Source: Sinorhizobium americanum (GTDB lineage: Bacteria; Pseudomonadota; Alphaproteobacteria; Rhizobiales; Rhizobiaceae). Taken from it: DNA of 64,000 nucleotides. Shown here one piece after another: positions 37,014 through 45,647 of this stretch. The notes under the pieces are model-generated. The model saw only the letters and a program-made list of their open reading frames with translations. It made no database searches and was not told the DNA's origin. How positions within the stretch are numbered: the first letter of the stretch is position 1; each line of letters opens with the position of its first letter. The stretch spans positions 14,572-78,571 of the forward strand of contig NZ_LNQC01000076.1 in assembly GCF_001651855.1 (NCBI RefSeq). The letters are read 5' to 3'. A program made the position numbers and the translations under genes.

Positions 37014-37817
37014 GTGCTCGTGTGTTGCCAGAAGCAGTTTCTCAGCGACTCGAAACCGGATGCCGTTTCAGGAGAGGATTTCTTTCTCTCCGCTCTCTCG
37101 ACGGATCCGGACAGTTGGGCCCTATTCCTCGATATCGACGGTACTCTGCTGGACCTCGCCGCAACGCCGGACGCCGTAACCGTTCCGCCTTCGCTGCCTG
37201 CAAATCTCGATACCTTGTCGAGAGAACTCGGAGGTGCCTTGGCGCTCGTGACCGGTCGCGCTCTTGACTATGTCGACCAGCTTTTCCGTCTGTCCCATTT
37301 TCCGATCGCCGGACTTCACGGTGCCGAGCGCCGCGATCCGGATGGTCTCGTGCACAAAGCCGCAGCGACGGCGGAATTCGAGCGGCTGAAGGCCGGCCTT
37401 GTCGCCGAGACTGCCAACTGGGCGGGCGTTCTAATTGAGGGCAAGGGAGCGGCAGTCGCCGCCCATTACCGGCTGGCGCCGGACAGAAAACCCGAAGTTG
37501 AACTGCTGATGGAACGGGCGTTGATCCGGGCGGGGCCGAACTGGACGATCCAGCACGGCAAGATGGTGATCGAGATCCGCCCGGCCCGCGCCGACAAGGG
37601 CCACGCGGTCGCGGCGTTTCTCGCGCAGCCAGCCTTCGCCGGCAGACGCGCGCTGGCGATCGGGGATGATGTGACAGACGAAGCGATGTTTCGCACGGTC
37701 AACAGGCTCGGCGGCTATTCGATCCGCATCGGACCGCATTTACCCGCGAGCGAAGCGCTTGGCTCCATTCCCTCCGCCAATGCCTTGCGCAGCATTATCG
37801 CCGCATTGGCCTCCTGA
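37014..37817 (+). CDS. otsB: Trehalose-6-phosphate phosphatase
   Basis: HAD-family enzyme of about 267 aa that removes phosphate from trehalose 6-phosphate. Motif I is ALFLDIDGTLLDLA (nucleophile Asp), followed by LVTGRALDYVDQLF, IAGLHGAERRD, MVIEIRPARADKGHAVAAFL and IGDDVTDEAMFRTVN. The start is unclear: GTG at 37014 is given, without a clear RBS; another in-frame start a little downstream is possible. Followed after 45 bases by otsA. Confidence 0.92.
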   Translation: MLVCCQKQFLSDSKPDAVSGEDFFLSALSTDPDSWALFLDIDGTLLDLAATPDAVTVPPSLPANLDTLSRELGGALALVTGRALDYVDQLFRLSHFPIAGLHGAERRDPDGLVHKAAATAEFERLKAGLVAETANWAGVLIEGKGAAVAAHYRLAPDRKPEVELLMERALIRAGPNWTIQHGKMVIEIRPARADKGHAVAAFLAQPAFAGRRALAIGDDVTDEAMFRTVNRLGGYSIRIGPHLPASEALGSIPSANALRSIIAALAS

Positions 37818-37862
37818 ATATTTGAGCGCCTGACATATTTTCATGCAGGAAAGGAATTCGGC

Positions 37863-39251
37863 ATGAGCCGTCTCGTCATTGTGTCCAATCGCGTGCCCGT
37901 TCCGGACAAGGGCGGCATTGCGCCGGCCGGCGGGTTGGCGGTTGCGCTGAAAGCCGCCCTCGAAGAGCAGGGCGGCATATGGATGGGCTGGTCGGGACGA
38001 TCGAGCGGCGAGCAAGAGCCGCAGCCGCTTGCGCAACTGCAGCAGGGCAATATTACCTATGCTCTGACGGATCTGACCGATACCGATGTTGAGGAATACT
38101 ACCACGGCTTCGCCAATCGGGTTCTCTGGCCGATCTGCCACTACCGGCTTGATCTCGCCGAATACGGCCGCAAGGAAATGGCCGGGTATTTCCGCGTCAA
38201 CCGCTTCTTCGGCCGTCGGTTGGCGCCGCTTGTCAAACCTGATGACGTCATCTGGGTGCACGACTACCATTTGATTCCTCTCGCAGCGGAACTGCGTCAA
38301 ATGGGCCTGAAGAACCGCATCGGCTTCTTCCTTCACATTCCCTGGCCGCCTGCCGACGTGCTCTTCACGATGCCCGTTCATGAGGAGATCATGCGTGGCC
38401 TGTCGCACTACGATGTCGTCGGCTTTCAGACCGATCATGACCTTGAGAATTTCGCCGGTTGTCTGAGGCGGGAAGGCATTGGTGACGAACTTGGAGGAGG
38501 GCGCTTCACTGCCTATGATCGCATATTCAAGGGTGGCACCTATGCAATTGGTATCGAAACTGCGGCCTTCGCCGAATTCGCCGAAAAGGCGTCGACCAAC
38601 AAGACAGTCAAGAAAGCGCGTGAAAGCATCGAGCACCGCAGTCTGATCATGGGTGTCGATCGCCTCGACTACTCCAAGGGGATTACCCAGCGCATCGACG
38701 CGTTTGAGCGTTTCATTCTGGCCAATCCGGCACAGCAGGGGCGGGTCACCTATCTGCAGATCACGCCGAAGTCCCGCTCCGAAGTTCCGGAGTATGAGGC
38801 CATGCAGCGCACTGTTGCCGAACAGGCCGGCAGAGTGAACGGTGCGCTCGGCGCCGTCGATTGGGTGCCCATACGCTATATCAACCGCTCGGTGGGCCGG
38901 CACATTCTTGCCGGGCTTTACCGGCTTGGCAGAGTGGGGCTGGTGACGCCGCTTCGAGACGGGATGAACCTCGTCGCCAAGGAATATGTGGCCGCGCAGG
39001 ACCCCGATGATCCGGGCGTGCTGGTGCTTTCGCGTTTCGCCGGAGCTGCCTGCGAGCTAAGGGGTGCGTTGCTTGTCAACCCATACGACATAGAGGGTAC
39101 CGCCAACGCCATGGCGCGCGCGCTCAGCATGCCGCTGGAAGAGCGGAAGGAGCGATGGAAGACGATGATGGATCACCTGCTGGAGCACGATGTCTCGCGC
39201 TGGTGCCGGGATTTTCTCAACGATCTAACCACACGGGACCAGTGCGGTTAG
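37863..39251 (+). CDS. otsA: Trehalose-6-phosphate synthase
   Basis: GT20 glycosyltransferase of 462 aa that joins UDP-glucose and glucose 6-phosphate. Conserved parts are LVIVSNRVPVPDKGG, the substrate region GWSGRSS, VHDYHLIPLAAELR, FFLHIPWPPADVLF, GVDRLDYSKGI, and LVTPLRDGMNLVAKEYVAAQ. A GGAAAGGAA site precedes the ATG. With otsB it makes trehalose, an osmoprotectant in rhizobia. Confidence 0.96.
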   Translation: MSRLVIVSNRVPVPDKGGIAPAGGLAVALKAALEEQGGIWMGWSGRSSGEQEPQPLAQLQQGNITYALTDLTDTDVEEYYHGFANRVLWPICHYRLDLAEYGRKEMAGYFRVNRFFGRRLAPLVKPDDVIWVHDYHLIPLAAELRQMGLKNRIGFFLHIPWPPADVLFTMPVHEEIMRGLSHYDVVGFQTDHDLENFAGCLRREGIGDELGGGRFTAYDRIFKGGTYAIGIETAAFAEFAEKASTNKTVKKARESIEHRSLIMGVDRLDYSKGITQRIDAFERFILANPAQQGRVTYLQITPKSRSEVPEYEAMQRTVAEQAGRVNGALGAVDWVPIRYINRSVGRHILAGLYRLGRVGLVTPLRDGMNLVAKEYVAAQDPDDPGVLVLSRFAGAACELRGALLVNPYDIEGTANAMARALSMPLEERKERWKTMMDHLLEHDVSRWCRDFLNDLTTRDQCG

Positions 39252-39439
39252 AGCTCCTTGGTCAAGCACCATCAATGCGCACCGATGGCGTGCCGGTATT
39301 GGACCGTGACCGGTTATACTCGAATGGCTGGTGGGGAAGCCGCAGCGGCTTGCCTCTCGAGTGTACGGCCCTGCGCATCGCACGCTCGCAGGGATACCCA
39401 ATGGTCGGCTAAAACGCTGCAGCGGCAGAGTTGTTGTGG

Positions 39440-39467
39440 TTGACAACGGAAAGGCTTTGCGTATTGT
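39440..39467 (+). promoter_or_regulatory. Sigma-70 type promoter of the uxuR-like operon
   Basis: TTGACA at 39440-39445, a 16-base spacer and TATTGT at 39462-39467. It is the best promoter match in the 280-base gap after otsA, which holds no gene. Confidence 0.55.
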
Positions 39468-39475
39468 ACGCGAAT

Positions 39476-39486
39476 TGGTATGACCA
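39476..39486. promoter_or_regulatory. Putative FadR-type GntR operator
   Basis: TGGTATGACCA, a TGGT-N3-ACCA palindrome typical of GntR regulators of uronate genes, lies just after the -10 box over the expected transcription start, a position that would repress. The downstream gene encodes such a regulator. Confidence 0.55.
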
Positions 39487-39531
39487 CTTGGCCACCAGCC
39501 GCTAGGGCTCGCGTCGGCCTGCAGCGAGGAT

Positions 39532-40281
39532 ATGATGTTCTCTGCCGTGGAATCGCGCCGCCTGTACCGGCAGGTGGCGGACCAGATGCGAGGCCTGATC
39601 GAGCGGGGTGAATTGGCTCCGGGCTCCCGGCTTCCGGCCGAGCGGGAGCTTGCGCAGAAGCTGGGCGTGTCCCGCCCGACCGTCAGGGAAGCATTGATCG
39701 TGCTCGAGGTCGAAGGCTTCATCGATATTCGCATGGGATCCGGCATTTACGTCACGGCGCGCAAGGCGCCGGCAGCCGATGTGCCGCCGGAGGATTTCGA
39801 AGGGCCGTTCGAATTGCTGCGGGCCCGGGCGGTCGTCGAATGCGCGATCGCCGAGGAGGCGGCTCGGCTGGCGCGGCCCGAACACATAGAAGTCCTTGAC
39901 GATAACCTGGCGCGCATGGCCGCCGCGCTCGAGGATCGGCGTGAGGCGCTGGCGATCGATCGCGAGTTCCATGTCATCGTCTCAAGCATCATCGCCAACC
40001 AGACGCTGAACCGCTTTGTCGGCAGTATCCACGACATGCGCATGACGCCCTATTTCGAGAAGCTCGCCAGCTATTTCGAAAACACCGACACCTGGCGGGC
40101 GGCGATGGAGGAACATCGCGTCATCCGCGACGCGATCGCCGCGGGCGATCCTGCCGCCGCACGGGCCGCGATGCGAGCGCATCTCGATCAATCGCAGCTT
40201 CGCCTTTCGGCCAGCTTCGGGGAGGAGCCGTCCGACAGCACGACACCGGCCGCATGGAGGCGTGCCGGCAGCAGTCAGTAA
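39532..40281 (+). CDS. GntR family regulator, FCD (FadR/UxuR-like)
   Basis: A 249-aa regulator: winged helix RRLYRQVADQMRGLIERGELAPGSRLPAERELAQKLGVSRPTVREALIVLEVEGFIDIRMGSGIYV, then an FCD domain with FELLRARAVVECAIAEEAARLA, DREFHVIVSSI and EEHRVIRDAIAAGDPAAARAAMRAHL (metal-binding histidines). ATG at 39532 or 39535. First gene of the TRAP/uxuA locus and probably its repressor; the inducer is likely a uronate or aldonate (inference). Confidence 0.9.
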   Translation: MMFSAVESRRLYRQVADQMRGLIERGELAPGSRLPAERELAQKLGVSRPTVREALIVLEVEGFIDIRMGSGIYVTARKAPAADVPPEDFEGPFELLRARAVVECAIAEEAARLARPEHIEVLDDNLARMAAALEDRREALAIDREFHVIVSSIIANQTLNRFVGSIHDMRMTPYFEKLASYFENTDTWRAAMEEHRVIRDAIAAGDPAAARAAMRAHLDQSQLRLSASFGEEPSDSTTPAAWRRAGSSQ

Positions 40282-40317
40282 AGCATGCAGTGACTTCACT
40301 TTGGGAGGAGTAAGAAG

Positions 40318-41292
40318 ATGAAAGTCAGACTGTTAACGCTACTCGGCGCAACCGCGGCCATCCTGGGTTCGGCCTTGGCAGCGCAGGCCCAGACGGCGCT
40401 CAAATGGGCGCATGTCTACGAGACGTCGGAGCCGTTTCACACTGAATCCGTCTGGGCGGCCGAGGAGATCGGCAAGCGCACCGAGGGACGTTACAAGGTC
40501 GACGTCTTCCCGGCCTCGCAGCTTGGCAAGGAAGCGGATCTGAACCAGGGCCTGAAGCTCGGCACGGTCGATATCATCATTTCCGGTTCGAGCTTTGCCG
40601 CGCGTGAATATGCGCCGATCGGCGTCACCTATTTCCCCTATACGTTTCGCGATCCCGCCCATCTGATCGCCTATACCAAGAGCGACGTCTTCAAGCGCCT
40701 GGCGGCAGGCTATGAGGAGGCTTCCGGCAACCACATCACCGCGGTAACCTATTACGGTACGCGCCACACCACGTCGAACAAGCCGATCGCTAAATGCGCC
40801 GACATGCAAGGGCTGAAGATGCGCGTCCCCGACGTCCCGGCCTATCTCGCCATGCCGCGCGCCTGCGGCGCCAACACGACGCCGATCGCCTTCGCCGAGG
40901 TCTATCTCGCTCTGCAGAACGGCACGGTCGAGGCCCAGGAGAACCCGCTGACGACCATCGAAGCGAAGAAGTTCTTCGAGGTGCAGAAGCACATCGTGCT
41001 GACCGGCCATATCGTCGATCATCTGAACACTGTCGTTTCGAAGAACCTGTGGTCGCAGCTCTCCGATGCCGACAAGCAGATTTTCACCGAGGTGATGCAG
41101 GAGGCTGCGGAGCGCGCCACCAAGATCATCGAGGAGCGCGAAAAGGCGCTCGTTTCGACCTTCAAGGAGCGCGGTCTCGATGTGGCCGAGGTCGACAAGG
41201 CCGATTTCGAGGCGACCGTCATGGACAAGGTCGCGCTTGAGGACTTCGGCTACAAGAAGGAGGACTGGGAGGCGATCCGCGCCGTCAAGTGA
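40318..41292 (+). CDS. TRAP transporter substrate-binding protein (DctP family)
   Basis: A 324-aa periplasmic receptor with signal peptide (LTLLGATAAILGSALAAQAQ). It has WAHVYETSEPFHTESVWAAEEIGKRTEGRYKVDVFPASQLGKEADLNQGLKLGTVDI and the carboxylate-binding region KMRVPDVPAYLAMPRACGANTTPIAFAEVYLALQNGTVEAQENPL, whose Arg usually binds the ligand carboxylate. GGGAGGAG precedes the ATG. In this locus the ligand is probably a sugar acid. Confidence 0.93.
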   Translation: MKVRLLTLLGATAAILGSALAAQAQTALKWAHVYETSEPFHTESVWAAEEIGKRTEGRYKVDVFPASQLGKEADLNQGLKLGTVDIIISGSSFAAREYAPIGVTYFPYTFRDPAHLIAYTKSDVFKRLAAGYEEASGNHITAVTYYGTRHTTSNKPIAKCADMQGLKMRVPDVPAYLAMPRACGANTTPIAFAEVYLALQNGTVEAQENPLTTIEAKKFFEVQKHIVLTGHIVDHLNTVVSKNLWSQLSDADKQIFTEVMQEAAERATKIIEEREKALVSTFKERGLDVAEVDKADFEATVMDKVALEDFGYKKEDWEAIRAVK

Positions 41293-41300
41293 ACCGCCTT

Positions 41301-41328
41301 TGTCGGCTCGCTGGATGGCGGGCCGACA
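41301..41328 (+). other. Hairpin between dctP and dctQ genes
   Basis: TGTCGGC and GCCGACA form a 7-bp stem 9 bases after the dctP stop. Such hairpins often raise expression of the receptor over the membrane genes by stabilising the upstream mRNA. No T-tract follows. Confidence 0.4.
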
Positions 41329-41359
41329 TTCCGTTTCTCAAAACGCCGGATGATCGCCC

Positions 41360-41932
41360 ATGTCACAGGAAATCCATTTGCAAGTGACGCCGGAGGAAAT
41401 CGCTCATTCCTTCGACGAGGCTCCGCCCGCCGCGGATGTCTCCAGCTACGCCTCCGAGGATTGGGTGACGCTCGCCGTCTTCTGGGTAATGACGGGATGC
41501 GTGTTCCTGCAGTTTTTCACCCGCTACGTTCTCAACGATTCCTATGCCTGGACGGAGGAGATCGCCACCAACTGCCTGATCGGCGTGGTGTTCCTGGGCT
41601 CGGTCATGTGCGTTCGCGTCTCCCGCCACATCCAGGTCGACGTGCTCTACCACTATCTTCCGCGGCCGCTGGCGCGGGCGATGGCGATCTTCGTCGATCT
41701 GGTGCGCATCGGTTTCTTTGCTTATGCCTGCTGGCTGATGTGGCGCTATGTGGCGATCGTCGCCCATGAACGCATGGTGACCGTCGACCTGCCGCGCAAC
41801 ATCGTCTTCTACAGCGTCATGGCCGGCTTCGTGATGATGCTCGTCCGCTCGGTCCAGGTGTTCATCGCCAATCAACGCCGCGGCTATTCGGTTCTCGAGA
41901 AGCCCGAGGAATTCCAGAAGGTCGAGGACTGA
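41360..41932 (+). CDS. TRAP transporter small membrane subunit (DctQ family)
   Basis: A 190-aa protein with four predicted membrane segments (starting VTLAVFWVMTGCVFLQFFTRYVL). YAWTEEIATNCLIGVVFLGSVMCVRVSRHIQVDVLY is the usual DctQ signature. It lies between dctP and dctM with 3 bases before dctM. Confidence 0.92.
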   Translation: MSQEIHLQVTPEEIAHSFDEAPPAADVSSYASEDWVTLAVFWVMTGCVFLQFFTRYVLNDSYAWTEEIATNCLIGVVFLGSVMCVRVSRHIQVDVLYHYLPRPLARAMAIFVDLVRIGFFAYACWLMWRYVAIVAHERMVTVDLPRNIVFYSVMAGFVMMLVRSVQVFIANQRRGYSVLEKPEEFQKVED

Positions 41933-41935
41933 TCC

Positions 41936-43342
41936 ATGTTGCTGCTCGTCGGTTCGTTTCTGGTGCTGATGGTGGTTGGCGTTCCCGTCGCCATCTCCAT
42001 GGCCGTGGCGTCGGTCCTCTATCTGGTCTTCTACAATGTCGCGCCTGACATCATCGCGGCGCAGCGGATGATTGCCGGGGTCGAGAGCTTTCCGCTCCTG
42101 GCGGTGCCGTTCTTCATCCTCGCCGGCAACCTGATGAATTCCGCCGGCGTCACCGGCCGCATCTATTCCTTCGCCGTCGCGCTCGTGGGCTGGATGAAGG
42201 GCGGGCTGGCGCAGGTCAACATCATCGGCTCGGTGATCTTTTCGGGCATGTCCGGCACGGCGCTCGCCGATGCCGCCGGCATCGGCACGATCGAGATCAA
42301 GGCGATGAAGGATCACGGCTATCCGGTGGAAACCGCGGTCGGCGTCACCGCCGCATCGGCGACGCTCGGGCCCATCTTCCCGCCGTCGCTGCCCTTCGTC
42401 ATCTACGGCATGATGGCCAATGTCTCGATCGGCGCGCTGTTCATGGCCGGCATCGTGCCGGGCGTGGTGATGACTGTGCTGATGATGCTGACGGTCGCGA
42501 TTTTCGCCTACCGGCGCGGCTGGGGTTCGGATACGCCCTTCGAGATCAGACGGCTGCTCTCGGCTTCGGTGGAAGTAGTCGTCGTGCTTTCGGTGCCGGT
42601 CGTCATCTATCTTCTGATGTCGGCGGGGCTGTCGATGAACGTCGCCGTCGGCCTGGCACTCGCCGTGCTTCTGGCGCTCGACTGGTATTTCGACTTTTCG
42701 GCGGTCATGGCGCTGATGACGCCGGTGATCCTGATCGGCGGCATGACGATGGGCTGGTTCACGCCGACGGAAGCAGCGGTCGCCGCTGTCCTCTGGTCGC
42801 TGTTCCTGGGCCTTGTCCGCTACCGGACGATGACGATGTCGACGCTGGCGCGGGCGACCTTCGATACGATCGAGACGACCGCTTCGGTGCTGTTCATCGT
42901 CACCGCCGCCTCGATCTTCGCCTGGCTGCTGACGGTCAGCCAGGCCGCCCAACTGCTCTCGGGCGCGATCCTGACGATCACCGACAACAAGTGGGTGTTC
43001 CTGATCCTCGTGAACCTCTTGATGCTATTCGTCGGCTGCTTCCTGGATACGATCGCGGCGATCACCATCCTTGTGCCGATCCTCTTGCCGTTGACGGCGC
43101 AATTCGGCATCGATCCGGTGCATTTCGGCCTGATCATGACCCTCAACCTGATGATCGGCCTGCTTCACCCGCCGCTCGGGATGGTGCTCTTCGTGCTGTC
43201 TCGGGTGGCCAAGCTCTCGGTCGAGCGGACGACGATGGCGATCTTGCCCTGGCTCCTGCCGCTCTTCATTGCGCTCATCCTGATCACCTTCGTCCCGGCG
43301 GTAACGCTGTGGCTGCCGGCCGCGGTCGGACTGATCCGATGA
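41936..43342 (+). CDS. TRAP transporter large membrane subunit (DctM family)
   Basis: A 468-aa ion-coupled transport subunit with 12 or so hydrophobic segments. PFFILAGNLMNSAGVTGRIYSFA, FSGMSGTALADAAGIGTIEIKAM, ATLGPIFPPSLPFVIYG and FTPTEAAVAAVLWSLFLG are family hallmarks. It is slightly longer than average owing to an insertion around residue 200 (AYRRGWGSDTPFEIRRLL onward). ATGA overlap with the dehydrogenase gene. Confidence 0.94.
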   Translation: MLLLVGSFLVLMVVGVPVAISMAVASVLYLVFYNVAPDIIAAQRMIAGVESFPLLAVPFFILAGNLMNSAGVTGRIYSFAVALVGWMKGGLAQVNIIGSVIFSGMSGTALADAAGIGTIEIKAMKDHGYPVETAVGVTAASATLGPIFPPSLPFVIYGMMANVSIGALFMAGIVPGVVMTVLMMLTVAIFAYRRGWGSDTPFEIRRLLSASVEVVVVLSVPVVIYLLMSAGLSMNVAVGLALAVLLALDWYFDFSAVMALMTPVILIGGMTMGWFTPTEAAVAAVLWSLFLGLVRYRTMTMSTLARATFDTIETTASVLFIVTAASIFAWLLTVSQAAQLLSGAILTITDNKWVFLILVNLLMLFVGCFLDTIAAITILVPILLPLTAQFGIDPVHFGLIMTLNLMIGLLHPPLGMVLFVLSRVAKLSVERTTMAILPWLLPLFIALILITFVPAVTLWLPAAVGLIR

Positions 43343-44406
43343 GGGCGGGAGGCGTGAGGCATGCGCGCGTCGCCCGGCTCTACGACCGGCGCGACCTCAG
43401 GGTGGAGATGGCGGAGATTGCAGCGCCTGACGAGGGCGAGGTCCTCCTGAAGATGGCGGCCTGCGGCATTTGCGGCTCCGATCTCCACTACTACCAGGAC
43501 GGCGGCTTCGGCCCGGTGCGGGTGCAGGAGCCGATCATTCCCGGGCACGAGGCCTCGGGGCATGTCGCGGCGCTCGGTGCAGGGATCTCAGGACTTGCAG
43601 TCGGCGAACTGGTGGCGGTGAACCCGAGTAAGCCATGCGGCACCTGCCACTTCTGCCGCGAAGGACTCGCGATCCATTGCCTGAACATGCATTTCATGGG
43701 CAGCGCCATGCGCTTGCCTCACGCGCAGGGCATGTTTCGCGACTGGCTCGTCGTTCCAGCGGGCCAGTGTTTTCCGGCCGGCAGGCTGGTCAGCGCCGGC
43801 GAAGCGGCCTGCGCGGAACCGCTGGCGGTCTCCCTGCACGCGGTGGGGCAGGCCGGAGATCTCACCGGCAAGCAGGTACTCGTCACCGGTGCTGGGCCGA
43901 TCGGCGCACTCGTCGTTGCGGCCGCCCGCCAGGCGGGGGCGGAAGCAATCGTGGTCACCGACCTCGCCGATGCGGCGCTCGCGCGGGCCGAAGCCATGGG
44001 CGCGACGCGGGTTGTCAACATTCGCCGCGATCCGGCGGGTCTGGCCGAGTACGAGACCGACAAGGGCCAGTTCGACGTCGTCTTCGAGTGCTCGGCCGCC
44101 GAGCCGGCGCTGCGCGGCGCGATCGCTGCGGTCAGGCCGCGTGGGCTGATCGTGCAGGTCGGGGTGACCGGCGACATCACCCTGCCGCTCAACGGGCTGG
44201 TCGGCAAGGAGCTGCGGTGGATCGGGTCGCAGCGGTTCGACGATGAATTCGCCGGGGCCGTCGCGCTCATCGCCGAGCGCAGGATCGATGTGCGGCCGAT
44301 CATCTCGCATGCCTTTCCGGTCGATCAGGCGGTGCAGGCCTTCGAACAGGCCGGCGACCGATCGTCCGCCTGCAAGGTGCAGCTGACATTTCATGGTCCG
44401 AATTGA
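43339..44406 (+). CDS. Zn-dependent alcohol dehydrogenase (L-idonate/sorbitol dehydrogenase-like)
   Basis: A 355-aa MDR enzyme. Catalytic zinc site: CGICGSDLHYYQDGGFG and PGHEASGHVAALG; the structural zinc cysteines are in NPSKPCGTCHFCREGLAIHCLNMHFMG; the cofactor motif is VLVTGAGPIGALVVAAARQAGA. The ATG overlaps the dctM stop. It sits where uxuB (fructuronate reductase) would be expected, so it may oxidise or reduce an aldonate such as L-idonate, L-gulonate or mannonate (inference). Confidence 0.88.
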   Translation: MRAGGVRHARVARLYDRRDLRVEMAEIAAPDEGEVLLKMAACGICGSDLHYYQDGGFGPVRVQEPIIPGHEASGHVAALGAGISGLAVGELVAVNPSKPCGTCHFCREGLAIHCLNMHFMGSAMRLPHAQGMFRDWLVVPAGQCFPAGRLVSAGEAACAEPLAVSLHAVGQAGDLTGKQVLVTGAGPIGALVVAAARQAGAEAIVVTDLADAALARAEAMGATRVVNIRRDPAGLAEYETDKGQFDVVFECSAAEPALRGAIAAVRPRGLIVQVGVTGDITLPLNGLVGKELRWIGSQRFDDEFAGAVALIAERRIDVRPIISHAFPVDQAVQAFEQAGDRSSACKVQLTFHGPN

Positions 44407-44447
44407 ATACGGGAAGCGGGCGGAAGACCGCTCGGAAGGAGTTGGAA

Positions 44448-45647
44448 ATGCGACATACATGGCGGTGGTTCGGGCCGGTGGACCGGGTGAGTGTCCAGGA
44501 CGCGGCGCAGGCCGGCGCGCAAGGGATTGTCACCGCGCTGCATCACATCCCGACCGGGGACGTCTGGCCGGTGGGCGAGATCGAGAAGCGCCAGCAGGAG
44601 GTTCGCGACGGCGGCTTGGAATGGGAGGTGGTGGAGAGCGTTCCTGTATCCGAAAGCATCAAGACGCAGACGGGCCCCTGGCGAGAGCATCTCGCCAACT
44701 GGCAGGAGACGCTGCGCCGCCTTTCGGCGGCAGGCATCCGGACCGTCTGCTACAATTTCATGCCGGTGCTCGACTGGACGCGCACCGATCTGCGCTGGAC
44801 CGCCCGTCACGGCGCCAAGGCCATGCGCTTTGACCGGATCGACTTTGTCGCCTTCGACCTTTATCTGCTGCAGCGTACGGGGGCGGCCGAAGACTACGAC
44901 GCGGAGACGCGGGAGGCGGCGGAACGGCGCTTTCGCGCGATGACCGAGGAGCGCCGGCTTGGCCTCTCCCGCAACATCGGCGCCGGGCTTCCGGGCTCAG
45001 CCGACGGTTACAGCCTGCCGCAGCTTCGCGAGCACTTGCAGACCTATGCCGGCATCGGCCGCGACGCGCTGCAACGCCACCTCGTCGAATTCCTTGCCGA
45101 AGTGACGCCGGTCGCCGAACGGGTCGGCATCAATATCTGCGCCCATCCGGACGATCCGCCGTGGCCGCTGCTCGGTTTGCCGCGCATTCTTTCGACCGCC
45201 GAGGACTATGCCTTCATGCTCAAGCAGGTCGACAGCCCGGCGAACGGTGTCACCTTCTGCACCGGTTCGCTCGGGGCCCGCGCCGAGAACGATCTGTCGG
45301 CGATGGTGCGCCAGTTCGCGCCGCGCATCCATTTCATTCATCTGCGCAATGTTCGCCGGGAGGAGGAGCGGACGCCGTGCTCGTTCTACGAGGACGAGCA
45401 CCTGGAGGGAGACACCGACATGGTGGCGGTGATCGCCGAACTGCTTACCGAGGAGAAGCGCCGGCGTGCCGCCGGACGGGCGGATCACCAGATCCCGATG
45501 CGGCCCGATCATGGCCAGGAGATTCTCGACGATCTCACCCGCGGCGCCCAGCCCGGCTACCCGGCGATCGGCCGGCTGAAGGGGCTCGCGGAACTGCGCG
45601 GCATCGAACGCGCCCTGTCACACGTCACCTTTGGGCTGCGCGGATGA
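44448..45647 (+). CDS. uxuA: Mannonate dehydratase
   Basis: A 399-aa enzyme that dehydrates D-mannonate to 2-keto-3-deoxygluconate. Family motifs: MRHTWRWFGPVDRVSVQDAAQAGAQGIVTALHHIPTGDVWP, CYNFMPVLDWTRTDLRW, GINICAHPDDPPWPLLGLPRILST, FCTGSLGARAENDL, IHFIHLRNV and FYEDEHLEGDTDMV, with the metal-binding His and Cys residues. AAGGAG lies before the ATG at 44448. Its 3' end overlaps the convergent RND gene by 30 bases. Confidence 0.95.
   Translation: MRHTWRWFGPVDRVSVQDAAQAGAQGIVTALHHIPTGDVWPVGEIEKRQQEVRDGGLEWEVVESVPVSESIKTQTGPWREHLANWQETLRRLSAAGIRTVCYNFMPVLDWTRTDLRWTARHGAKAMRFDRIDFVAFDLYLLQRTGAAEDYDAETREAAERRFRAMTEERRLGLSRNIGAGLPGSADGYSLPQLREHLQTYAGIGRDALQRHLVEFLAEVTPVAERVGINICAHPDDPPWPLLGLPRILSTAEDYAFMLKQVDSPANGVTFCTGSLGARAENDLSAMVRQFAPRIHFIHLRNVRREEERTPCSFYEDEHLEGDTDMVAVIAELLTEEKRRRAAGRADHQIPMRPDHGQEILDDLTRGAQPGYPAIGRLKGLAELRGIERALSHVTFGLRG

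Noticed and set aside
37012-37179. ATG at 37012 as the otsB start
   Set aside because: It is in the wrong frame for the DIDGT phosphatase motif.
41363-42952. 529-aa open frame on the minus strand
   Set aside because: Lies antisense to dctQ-dctM; its composition (Arg/His/Asp-rich) is the usual shadow of GC-rich coding DNA.
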